In this document: one piece after another, positions 54,733-64,000 of the stretch
Layout: each line of letters opens with the position of its first letter
Position numbering within the stretch: position 1 is the first letter of the stretch
Source: Porphyra umbilicalis
Lineage: Eukaryota > Rhodophyta > Bangiophyceae > Bangiales > Bangiaceae
Length of the DNA: 64,000 bases
NCBI GenBank assembly: GCA_002049455.2
Contig: KV918803.1
Span: forward strand, 186,001-250,000
Direction of reading: 5' to 3'
The notes under the pieces: model-generated
The model's input: only the letters and a program-made list of their open reading frames with translations
Told to the model about the DNA's origin: nothing
The model's database searches: none
Program-made: the position numbers and the translations under genes

Positions 54733-56304
54733 CTAGGACGACACAGACTGCTCTTGCAACACTGCCCGGAGCTTGGCAAGCGTCGCCTCGTCGCCCTTGG
54801 CGAGCGCGTGGAGCATCCCCTCCGTGTCGCCGGCGGCGGCAAAAGCCCCCCCATTGCCGACGCCGCCACCCGCGCCCGCCTCGACGCACTCCTTCCGGCG
54901 GCTGCTGTTCCAAAACGAGACGGGCATGATTTTGCCCGTATCGACGCGCCCCTTGTACTTGCCCGCAATGCCGACCACCTCGTCGAGGAGGCCGTCCTCA
55001 AGCGTCACCGGGTCGTAGCCGAGGGAGCGGAACTTGGCGTTGGACACATCCAAATCGTTCTCCGCCGCCTCCTTGCGGGGGTTGGCAATATTGGCAACCT
55101 TGGTGCCGGTCTTGGCCGCAACAAGTGCCGCCAGATCCCGCACGCGGTGCGTCTCAGCGACCTGGTTGAAGATTTCGACGGGCGCGCCGGCCTCGGGCGG
55201 GTTACCAATCGCCAGCGCGACGCATTTGGCGGTATCCGAGATGTGGATAAAGGCACGCGTCTGGCCCCCCGTCCCGTACACCGTCAACGGGACGTCAAGG
55301 GCGGCCTGCACCAGGAACCGGTTGAGCACCGTGCCGTAATCGCTGTCATAGTCAAAGCGGTTGATGAGCCGCTCGTCCCGCGCCGTCGCCGCGGTGTTGG
55401 TCCCCCACACAATACCCTGATGCAAGTCCGTTACCCGCAGCCCGTCATTGCGGCTGTAAAACTGAAAGAGCAGTGCGTCCAAGCACTTGGTGGCGTGGTA
55501 GACAGAGCCGGGGTAGGCCGGGTGGAGGATCTTGGACGGCCGCCCGCCGGGGAGAAGCACGTCGATGTAGCCCTCGGGAATTTCCCCGCCCGACGTGCCG
55601 TACCCGTACACGCCCATCGTGCCGAGGTGCACAATGTGGGTGTGGGCGGCGAGCCCCGCCTCGACCACCGCCGTTAGCAGGTTGTGGGTGCCGCCGACAT
55701 TGTTGTCCACGGTGTAGCGCTTCTCCCGGGCGCCCTTCATCGAGTAGGGCGCCGCCCGCTGCTCCGCAAAGTGCACGATTGCGTCGGGGCGCTCCGCTGC
55801 CAGCAGCGCCGCCAACAAATCATAGTCCTGCGCCACATCCAACCGCACAAAGCGGATGTCGCGCCCGGACACGTCTCCCCACACGCGCACGCGCTCGTTC
55901 ATCGACGCAATGGGCGTCAGCGACGCGCACTCCAGCTCCAGATCAATCTTGCGGCGCGACAGATTGTCGACAATGATGACGTCGTGGCCTGCCTCGGACA
56001 GATGCAGGGCGGTCGGCCACCCGCAAAAGCCGTCGCCGCCCAGGACCAGCACCGTCTTGCGGCCCGGGTCGGCCATGGTCGGCTCCGCGGGGGGGGCCGC
56101 TCCGTTGGTGGATGGCACCGCCGCCGCCGTCTCCATCCGCAACGCGGCCGGCCGCTGCCGCCGCCCGGCGGCGGTCGGCCGCACCGCGCTGCCCAACCAG
56201 GTCTTGGCAGCCGGCCCGACCATCACCGCAGGCCGTGCCGTCGCCACAGCCGACGACGATCCCGCCACCTGCCACCCGGCGGGTGCCACCACAAAAGCCG
56301 CCAT
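54733..56304 (-). CDS. SQD1: UDP-sulfoquinovose synthase, plastid
   Basis: Makes UDP-sulfoquinovose from UDP-glucose and sulfite, the head-group donor for the thylakoid sulfolipid SQDG. It is a short-chain dehydrogenase/reductase-type enzyme. Single exon, 523 residues from ATG 56304. Residues 1 to about 80 are an Ala/Val/Arg-rich, acid-poor leader starting MAAFVVAP, a plastid transit peptide with Phe near the start as in red algae. The NAD site GGDGFCGW is at 89-96, the active-site Thr lies in TMGVYG (229-234), and YHATK (269-273) holds the Tyr and Lys. The family end is near GKIMPVSFW (458-465). The last 50 or so residues (VEAGAGGGVGNGG, then LAKGDEATLAKLRAVLQEQS) are an extension not known to me in other SQD1 proteins. 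No frame problem is seen. Confidence 0.95.
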   Translation of the reverse strand: MAAFVVAPAGWQVAGSSSAVATARPAVMVGPAAKTWLGSAVRPTAAGRRQRPAALRMETAAAVPSTNGAAPPAEPTMADPGRKTVLVLGGDGFCGWPTALHLSEAGHDVIIVDNLSRRKIDLELECASLTPIASMNERVRVWGDVSGRDIRFVRLDVAQDYDLLAALLAAERPDAIVHFAEQRAAPYSMKGAREKRYTVDNNVGGTHNLLTAVVEAGLAAHTHIVHLGTMGVYGYGTSGGEIPEGYIDVLLPGGRPSKILHPAYPGSVYHATKCLDALLFQFYSRNDGLRVTDLHQGIVWGTNTAATARDERLINRFDYDSDYGTVLNRFLVQAALDVPLTVYGTGGQTRAFIHISDTAKCVALAIGNPPEAGAPVEIFNQVAETHRVRDLAALVAAKTGTKVANIANPRKEAAENDLDVSNAKFRSLGYDPVTLEDGLLDEVVGIAGKYKGRVDTGKIMPVSFWNSSRRKECVEAGAGGGVGNGGAFAAAGDTEGMLHALAKGDEATLAKLRAVLQEQSVSS

Positions 56305-56995
56305 AACTGCGGGGCGGGTACAGCTGGCGCAGGCTGGCCGCCGCAGAGAGGGAAAGGGCGTCAGGGTCTGCAACGAGGGAAATCAGAATGAAGCGATAGA
56401 AAGAGATGGGCGTGATGGTCGAGGTAAGGATGAACACGAGCAGCGGGTGCCAGTCGCAGTCAACAGCCGTTGATGGTGAGGACGGGGCGCCGCCGCGAGG
56501 GCACTACCACGCCAAGCAAAGCCGCCTCGCGCCAGAGCCGCATGCGTTGCAGGAGGCGGTTGGGGTGGGCAGAGCACGCACAGAGTGAGGCGGGGGCTCT
56601 CCGGCGTGGGGGGCTCAATCTCATCGACGCTTTGGGAGGCGGCCAGGGCTACATGGATTCACTGTAAGAAGAATCTTTCAGGCGCCTGGTTCAGTGTGCT
56701 GCAAAGCTCCCGTGCCTTCGATCCTCGACGTTCTGTGTGTCCTCTTCGCTGACAGGGGACGTGCATGTCCCCACCCAACGCCCAGGCATTGGTGGCAGCG
56801 GTCGATGGGTGGCCACAAGAGGCGCACAAACATACGAGTGAACGGGGCAGACGAGAGCTGCTCGCAGTGATAGACGACGACACAGTACGAGTTTGAAGGC
56901 AGCATTGGGCGCCAAAGAAGATCGAGAAGTCCATGCTTATTGACGAACAGCTGCACACAGCTGCATGCAGCGCCAGCACGCGTGAGAGAAGACGC
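56305..56995. other. Intergenic, no gene recognised
   Basis: Promoter side of SQD1 and 3' side of the OSCP1-like gene. Only short ORFs. Confidence 0.5.
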
Positions 56996-58344
56996 TCAAA
57001 CAAGTGTTATCATCGATGCCCCATCACAGCACAGACGGCACGGGTCGCTGGGAGGCAGCCGCAGACGATCCTGAGGACAGGCGACTCGAACGCCCCCCAC
57101 CCCCCCGCGTCGCAGCCGCCAACGACGACGTTGCCGCCACCGCGTCGACCCCCCCCCCACCCACCACTCGGGCGGTGGCAGGCGCATCGTCGCGCGGGCA
57201 GCCACCCGGTGGGGCGCGTAGAAGTTGCCGCCCAAAGCCGTCACCCGCCCGAGGTCCTGCGCGTCGGTCTCCCCCGTCGACAGCGGAGAGTGCGCCTGGT
57301 CGCCATTGGCGGCGGCACCCCCCCCCCCGCCAGCGCCGCCTCCTCCCGCGCGGCATCCTCCCGCGCCAGCTCGTCAAACGCGTGGTTCCCCGCCACCGCA
57401 ATCGTGTACTCGGAGCGCACCTCGCCAGCGTCGTTAAAGACGCGGACGAGGCCGAGGCTCCGCCGCCCAGCGCCTTGAGGGGGCGGCGCCAGGTGGCCCG
57501 ACGGCAGCTGCAGGAGCTCCCGCACGAGCGCATCGACCGGCGGGCGGGGCACGTCGGCTAGCGAAGCGAGCGCCGCAAAACGCAGGCGCGCGGCCTCCCC
57601 GGGGGGCAACGCCGAGTAGAAAACGCCAACGGCATTGTGGATACGGGTGGCCTCCTCCCGCAGTCGCACGTCGCGCAGCAGGGAAGCGAGGGCGGAGAGC
57701 TTAGTAGCGGGCAGGCCGGCCACACGGGAGGGGGCGGGCGTCGCACGTAGCAGCTGTGAGGAGATGCCGGCGGCGACCATGCGGAAGAGCCGCTCATGGC
57801 TGGCGCCGTCCATTCGAACGGATGGGTGGGTGAGGACGCCGCGGAGCCAGGCGCGAAGTGCCACCGACGGCAAGGGTGGTTGGAGGCGGAACATGCCCTC
57901 GGCTAGGGCGCTCTCAAAGATGTTCTGGAACATCTCGTCAAAAACTGCAGCATGAGACGGAGAGGGAGAGCAGAGCCGGCGTAGGGAGATCATGGCACCG
58001 CAGGACGCAAGGCAAAAAAAAGGGACGGGAGAAGAAACTTATCCGTCAGATACAGGACAGCGCAACCGCATAGCAGAAAGTGCTCACTCCGTCACACACC
58101 CACCGCATGACGCGAGTTCTGCTCACACACAAAGCTGCCAGTGACTGGCGCGGTCGCCAGAGCAGAGCCGAACTCACGCCAAGCGGCCGCAAAGAAAAGG
58201 CACAACTCACGTACTGGTATCACACTTGGCGACGGGCACCGTGTCCGCCCCAGTCACCTCCTGTCGCAGCCGCGAGTGCATGGCAAAGAGCGCATCGGCG
58301 CCCAGCATCACCAGCTGCAGCGGGACGACCAGCGTGGACGCCAT
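56996..58344 (-). CDS. OSCP1: OSCP1-like protein (organic solute carrier partner 1)
   Basis: Exon 1 is 58344-58215 and exon 2 is 57944-56996; the intron begins GTACGTGAG and ends CTGCAG. The start MASTLVVPLQLVMLGADAL followed by LFAMHSRLRQEV matches the OSCP1 opening (TLPLLxLNxGGEMLYxLxQRL). The join reads AKCDT-IFDEMFQNIFESALAEGMF, equivalent to the DI-x3-MF and ELF segment of the family. LRAWLRGVLTHPSVRMDGAS, MVAAGISSQLL and LGLVRVFNDAGEV also fit. An 11-C run (57318-57328) shifts the frame. Past it, the frame ending at 56996 carries VTALGGNFYAPHRV, like the family's LKLGTNMYSVNQPV, giving about 359 residues. Without correction the protein would stop at 57241. Animal OSCP1 modulates solute transport and is linked to cilia; its role here is unknown. 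Confidence 0.8.
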
Positions 58345-60889
58345 GGCCGTGCTCGAGTTGAAGCCGACAAGGTCAGCGGAGGCAGACGGCGGTCTTACCG
58401 GCGCGAGTGGTTGAACAAGAAGAGGGCAGCAGAGCGACGCTAAACGAGCAGCCAGGAAGCGCCCTACCGCACCCACAGACGGCAGAGGGGGGGCAACGCA
58501 CGCCGCTCCCACCCGCCAAACGATGCCTCGTACCACTCCTGGTGCCGCACAGTGGATGTTGAAAACTGGCACCGCGACAGCAGCGGACGTCAGTGATGGC
58601 TCAGGGTGGCCCCTCCCATCCGCCAACGTACTCCCGCGGCCGCCGCCCGCGGCGTGGACCGGCAGGCGCAGTGCCCGGCGCGCCCTGCCCGACAGTCGGC
58701 GCGAGTGACCGCCCAAGCACTGCACGCACCCCGCAGACGTGTGGGCTCTCCCCCCCCATGACTGCACGTCACCTTGCTGGTGCACCCCCGCTGTTTCGGC
58801 ACGCGGGGCCGAAACAACGAGGAGACGGTCCGACGAACCGGGGAGCCGACACAGCTGCCCTGCAGGGCGAGAGCCGACCTCTGCCGAGCGGATGGGGTCG
58901 TGCAAGCGCTGCAGACCCGAGGATGCTAACCGCAAGACCATGGTCTGAAATTTGTTACGCGATCTCATGAACCCATGTTTTAGCGAAGCTTCTATGTAGT
59001 GGCGGTCCAATCGCGTTAAATACATCATGGTGTGAACAAAACTGTTTTCAGCCAGTTACTGTCGGAGTATGACTGACACCCAAATGTTCGTTTGGATGTG
59101 TTCCAAGAATATACCATTGGAGCACATCTACCGGGGTTGCACATGACGGCCTCAGCGCGGCGATCTTCATAGTACACTTCCTTCCTTCATCAGCCTGCTC
59201 CTTGGTGCGGTACTTCACAGTGCTCCAGAGTGTGGCCTTGTACAGTACGTTATGCGGCCGCCGCGGCCGCCGCCACCGCACGCGTCGGCGGTGGCCGCTG
59301 CGGCGGGTGCCACCCCCCCCGGCGGCGCCCCACCCCGCCCGTCGGGCGGCCGCCGCGCGCGGGCGCCGACCCGGGAAGGACGGCCGGCGCAACGAGCGGT
59401 GGCCGTGGAGGCCCTCCCCCCCCGCGGCGTGACGCGCCCGCCGCCGCCGCCGCCGACGAGATGCCCACCGGCAGCGCCGGCCGCGCGCGCGCGTCGTCGC
59501 CCACCGCCGCGCGCGGCTGCGGCGCGCCCGTGGCGGCCACCCGCGCCGCCCGCCGCCGCGCCGCCGCGCGACCGCGCGGGCGGCCACCGTGGTGCGCCGG
59601 GCGGCGGCGCTGGCCGCCCGTGCCGCGCGCGCGCGCGGGCGCCCGCGGGCGGCCCGCGCCCCGACGCCCACGGCCGGGGCGGCGTGGCGCGCCGGCACCA
59701 CGGCCGCGGCGGGGGGGAGTGGGACGCCGCCACGGCGGGCGCGGCTCCGCGCGTGCCCGACCCCTCTCCCCACCCCTCCGCTCCCCCCCCCCCCCCCCAC
59801 CCCCCCCCCCCTCGCAGCCGCCAAACGCGGTCGCCGTCGGCACTCCCCGTCGCCGTCGCGGCGGCGGCGGGCCGCCCGCCCGCCACGACACGCAGACGCG
59901 CCGTGGCGGGGGCGGCGCAACGTTGGCCGCGGCGGCGGCGGCGGCCGCCGCGCGGGACGCCGACCAGACCGACATTGCGCCGTCAGCGCGGAGCTGCCTG
60001 TCAGGCTCCTGCAGCGGCCGCCGCCGCCATGTGTACAGTGCAGTACAGTACCCCGCCGACAGAGGGGGGCCGGCGTGCAGGCCGCCCGCCGGCGGGGCCC
60101 GCCGGGCGGCTGCAGCCACAGGCAGCAAGCCTCCCGCGTCAGGGCATGCAACGTACCACGGCGGGCGTCACGCGACTCGCGCCTCCCTGGTGATCCCTCC
60201 GCTGCCGCTGCTGCGGCGGATCAAAAGGCGGTGTGCTCGCCAGGACCGCCCCGTGCGGGAGATCCACTGCCTCCACTGAACACACGGCGTGGCCGCACAG
60301 TACCTCGTACTGGCTCAATCATTGCGCAATCATGATGATTGCGCGAGATAAGAAGCCGGTCCGCCCTTCGGGCGGGCGCCTTTTGCACCGCGGCGGGCCC
60401 ACCGTCCAATCCATGACTTTGCGGCCGCCCCCGCGCCGGGCGGGTCGTCAGCGCCAACGTCCGCCGCTGCGGCGCCCAAACGGCGGGGGCGGTCGGCGGC
60501 GGCGGCGCCCGCGGCCCTGCCAAAAACGGCGGCGGCGCCCGGCGTCGGGCGGGGGGGGCGCGGGAGGCGGCGCCCACGGGCGGTAGAGAAGATGGCGTTG
60601 CGTCTGCCCCTCTCGCGCCTGCCGCCGATGGGCGCGGGGGGGGGTCTGCCGCCCTCTGGGCCGCGGCCGCGGGGGCGATGCCTCCGGCGAGGGTTCGCGT
60701 CAGGGCAGACCCAGTGTGCGTTAAAGAGAAGGGTCCACGACGCCACGCACACGACCCGCGCCGGTCACCACCGCCCATTGTCGGCGCGTCCCGCCGCGTA
60801 GCTCCGCGTGACGCCCGTCGACGACGGTGCCCGTCGCCCGCCTCCAGTCGGGTGGGCCGCAGCCGCGCGCGGCAGAGCCACCTTCGACC
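58345..60889. other. Gap, GC-rich stretch, no firm gene
   Basis: Positions 59260-60100 are extremely GC-rich with overlapping Arg/Pro frames on both strands. On the minus strand the last 65 codons before a stop at 59048 (ending GVSHTPTVTG) have protein-like composition (TLWSTVKYRTKEQADEGRKC), but no exon structure or family could be assigned. Confidence 0.4.
60324..60344. repeat. Short inverted repeat
   Basis: GCGCAATCA and TGATTGCGC separated by TGA; 9-bp arms. Confidence 0.85.
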
Positions 60890-63632
60890 ATGCTCTCCCC
60901 CGCGGGCCTGTGGCTGCGGCTGCCCGGCCTCCTCGGATGGCGCTTCATGCAGCGGCTGTCGGCCAACTTTGGGTGGCGTTTCGTCGTCCTCATCGCGTCC
61001 ACCTATTTCGGCGTCAAGGGGCTCGTGCACAATGTGGCCAAGGCGGCCTTCCTTCCCTACATGCGGTACAAGGTCGGCGTCACCGACCCGTCGCGCTACC
61101 AGGCGCTCTACACCGCGAGCCGCCTGCCGTGGTCCCTCAAGCCCCTCATCGGGATGATCTCGGACGTGTTACCGATTGGGGGCTACTACAAGCGCTGGTA
61201 CATCCAGGGCTCCGTGCTCATCGGCTCGGCCGCGTGCGCCGTGTTGGCGGGCGCCCCGGTGGAGCGGGCGCCGGGGGGGGGGGTCATCGCCGCCGTCCTG
61301 CTTTTTTTTGTCAATGTGGACACGGCTTCCTGTACGTTGGCGGGGGGGGGGGGCGGGGGGCGAGGCGCAGGCATCGGGCGTGTGCGCGCGTGCGTGTACT
61401 CATGACGCAAGTCAGAAGGGATGGGCGGGCCGTGCGGACCACAGGCGCAGCGTCGGCGACTGACTTGCGGTCTGAACATTGCTTTCTCGCTTTATGGCGA
61501 CGCGCCGTCGGGCACCCCGTGTCTGGATGCGCGCCGACCGCCTGTGCTTGGCTGCTTCGGCCCCTCCCGCGTGCCACCCGTCCACCCACAGCGGACCTGC
61601 TCGTGGAGGGCATCTACTCGGAAAACATGGTGCAACTGCCCGACTCGGGCGCCGACATGGTCACCATGGTTTGGGGTTGCCAGCAGGCCGCCACCTTCTT
61701 CGGCTCCCTCCTAATTGCGTTTATCGCGTCGGGGGACCCCGCCATATTCTTTTGGGTGTGCCTCCCGTTTGCGGCGCAGCTCTCCTTGCCCGTCGCAGCC
61801 GGCTGGGTCGGCGAGGCGCGGACCGAGCCGGGCTTCCGGCGGGACAAGGTGGTCGAGCACGCGCGTTATTTTTTCCTCGGCATTATGATGGCAGCGGGGG
61901 TGCTCGGCTTGGGCGCCGCGTCGCTGTGGGCCTCGGTGGAAGTGCAGGCGGCGTACAGCATCGGTATTAGCATCTTTCTCTGCAGCTTGTCGCTGTGGCT
62001 CCTGCCGCCGATGCTTGGTACGTTTGACGGGGAGGGCTGAAGGTGCGCGCGCGGTTGGGGAGGTCTGGTGGGTGCGGCCGGCCCTACCCGTACGGCCTCG
62101 GTGAGGGCGTCGCGCTCCGCTGCTCATACTGGTCCCGAGTGGTTGGGTGCTTCCCTGTCTTCCCTGTCATCCCCACTCCCCTCCCCTGCTCTCCAACGCA
62201 CGCAACCCTCGCCCCTCCCGCGCCCCCCAACAGGCAAAGCGCAGGTGTACAAGTTTGCCTCCTCCGCCCTCAACCTGAGCATCAAGGGCGCGCTGGACCC
62301 CTTTTACACGGCCAATGCCGAGTGCAATCTCGGCGGTCCCCAGTTTGACCTCCCGTTTTTCCTCTCGTGGTCGGCGGCGCTCGGGTCGGTCGCGGGCCTC
62401 CTCGGCGTGATCATTTTCCAAAAGGTGCTCTCCCGCACCTTTTACCGCCGTGCATTTTGGACGACGACGGTGTTGCAAGTCGCGTCGGCGATCGTGGACA
62501 TTGCCATCGTGCAGAGGTGGAACATCCGCGCGGGCATCAGCGACAAGTTGTTTTACTTGCTCGGCGACAGCATCGTCGTGGAGGTGGTACGTTTAGAGAG
62601 GGGGGGAGGTGCACCGCCGCGGGTCCGCAGCTGTGCTTGTTCCTCTGGCGGGCGGGGGCGCGCGGCTAGTGCCCGTCAGTGTCGGGCGGCTCCCCACGGC
62701 AGACGGCTCACTGACTGCCAGCGAGAACGCCCCAACGTTGTTGACTGGATGGGCTGCTTCCCCACCCCTCGGTGCGACGCCCCCCGGGTTCTTCCCCACC
62801 CTTCCCTCTCGCGGCGCACCCACCGCAGGTCGATATGATGGACTTCATGCCGGAGATTGGTACGTGGCCGCCACTCGGCGCCCAAATGGCATGAAGGGCT
62901 GACGCGGTAACAATCCGCAGACGACTACGAGCCGCGGCGGAAGGGCGTGTTTGGGGTCACATGAACATGTGCCCGTGCAGCACAGGGGTGTCGGAGACGC
63001 ATGGAGAGGAGCACGCAAATGCGCCTGTAGCCGGCGACTCATCGGTTTGCGCGCGGTGGAACGGCCCACTGACAATTTCCACTTGCTTCCCACCCTGCCT
63101 CTGTCTATTGGGGCTGCACCCTCCGCGAGCCCTCCCTCTCTCAACCCCCTCCCCCCCCCCTTTACCCGCGCACGCAGTGCTCATCAGCAAGCTGTGCCCC
63201 CCCGGCATGGAGAGCTCCGTCTACGCGCTGTTGGCGGGCTTTTCCAACTTTGGCAACTCGGTCGCGTCGAGCGTCGGCGCGTTGGCCATTGCCAAGTTTG
63301 GCATCAAGACGCCGCGCGACGGCAGCCTGTGCAACTTTGACAACCTCACATGGTTGATCATCGTCAGCCACATCATCCTGCCGCTGCTGACGGTGCCGCT
63401 CACGTTCCTGCTCATCCCCAACGCGCGCATGACCGACGACCTCATCGCCATGGCGGCGGCGGCCGAGGTGACGGGCGGCAGCGGCCGCGTCAAGGGCGTC
63501 CTCGGGGAATCGAGTGAGGGGGACGAGTCGGACGGGGCGGGCGACGGCACGTCGACCGACGAGGGGGGGGGGGGGGGGCCGTCGCCGCCACAACGCCCCC
63601 GCCGCCGGCCGCGCTGCCGCCGCCGACGGTGA
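60890..63632 (+). CDS. Folate-biopterin transporter (BT1 family, MFS), five exons
   Basis: BT1-family carriers move folates or pterins across membranes; several plant members sit in the plastid envelope. Exons 60890-61331, 61592-62017, 62234-62586, 62829-62859 (31 nt) and 63178-63632 give 568 residues. All four introns start GTACGT and end CAG. ATG 60890 (MLSPAGLWLRLPGLLGWRFM). Family landmarks are TYFGVKGLVHNVAKAAFLPY, SRLPWSLKPLIGMISDVLPI, YSENMVQLPDSGADMVTMVW, VDMMDFMPEI-VLISKLCPPGME (formed by joining exons 4 and 5) and LLAGFSNFGNSVASSVGAL. About 12 hydrophobic spans are present. The hydrophilic C-terminus is acidic, then Arg-rich after a G-run near 63570, so the last 25 residues may be misread. 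No clear transit peptide is seen, so the membrane is uncertain. Confidence 0.9.
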
Positions 63633-64000
63633 CGGAGGGCGGGCTTGTGTGAGGGGTCTGCCGACGGCGCCCCCGGGGGACCCGTCACCGTCCGCCCGAC
63701 GAGCCGCCGCGGCGGCCGCCCGCTGCCGTGGCCCCCACCGACCGCACGAGCGAGGCGTGCGCGTGGCGGCCCCGGCGCAGCGGGCCCAGAACCGTCGTTA
63801 AAAGCACGTCTGTTCTTGCCTGTTTTGAGCCTCTTGGAGGCCCGTGTTCTTGTTTAAAGAAACAGAATTCCTGTGCAAAAAACAGATCGACCCCCCTTGA
63901 CAGCAGGGTTGTAAGTTCATGTTGAATCTACAGATGGTTCGATGAATGAGGTTGATTTCAAGAAACGAACCAAACCAAACGACAAACGACTTGGTTGTAT
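63633..64000. other. 3' flank, no gene recognised
   Basis: Downstream of the transporter; it becomes A/T-richer after 63790. Nothing identified. Confidence 0.5.

Noticed and set aside
59250-60335. Several 250-370 codon ORFs
   Set aside because: Same pattern of simultaneous open frames from extreme GC content; no recognisable protein content.
1-64000. CRISPR arrays, bacterial operators, riboswitches, rRNA or tRNA genes
   Set aside because: The tandem repeats here are contiguous without spacers, genes have spliceosomal introns, and no cloverleaf or rRNA sequence was noticed by eye. A covariance-model scan was not possible.

Overview
The window reads as nuclear DNA of a GC-rich, intron-poor photosynthetic eukaryote. 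The best guess is a bangiophyte red alga of the Porphyra/Pyropia type. The clues are a plastid-type sulfolipid enzyme (SQD1) whose putative transit peptide has a Phe near its start, a folate-biopterin transporter, Ala/Gly-rich proteins, few short introns, and abundant transposon debris. The species call is inference. A single N lies at 9157.

Positions 1-22175 are repeat-dominated. A PIF/Harbinger element is present twice in the same orientation. Copy 1 (1-4390) is cut by the window edge. Copy 2 (about 11950-18194) carries a DDE nuclease on + and a convergent Myb/SANT-like gene on -. Both copies end at the same base followed by TTA. Copy 2 sits inside a retrotransposon Gag-like ORF (18195-19358). 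Between the copies lie a cyclin-like ORF with an in-frame TAG, an LRR-like ORF with an in-frame TAG, and a 2-kb GC-rich minisatellite (about 9600-11700).

Positions 22176-42061 hold scattered minus-strand genes. They include a Lys/Ala-rich protein with ten FGFGR motifs and a beta-rich C-terminus, a divergent cyclin-like gene plus a broken paralogue, a small putative secreted protein with 138-bp tandem repeats at its 3' end, and a four-exon C2H2 zinc-finger gene with a 7-nt microexon. A 129-bp Tc1/mariner-type MITE and several perfect palindromes lie in the gaps.

Positions 42062-63632 are the housekeeping end. They hold a UPL1-like HECT ubiquitin ligase (+), an Ala/Gly-rich hypothetical (-), ORC4 (+), SQD1 (-), OSCP1-like (-, two exons) and a five-exon folate-biopterin transporter (+). 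Neighbours are mostly convergent or divergent and show no operon-like grouping.

All nine introns that can be placed by protein continuity begin GTACGT (eight) or GTACGC (one) and end CAG. Several otherwise convincing genes change frame at runs of 11-14 G or C, which is more likely consensus error than biology.
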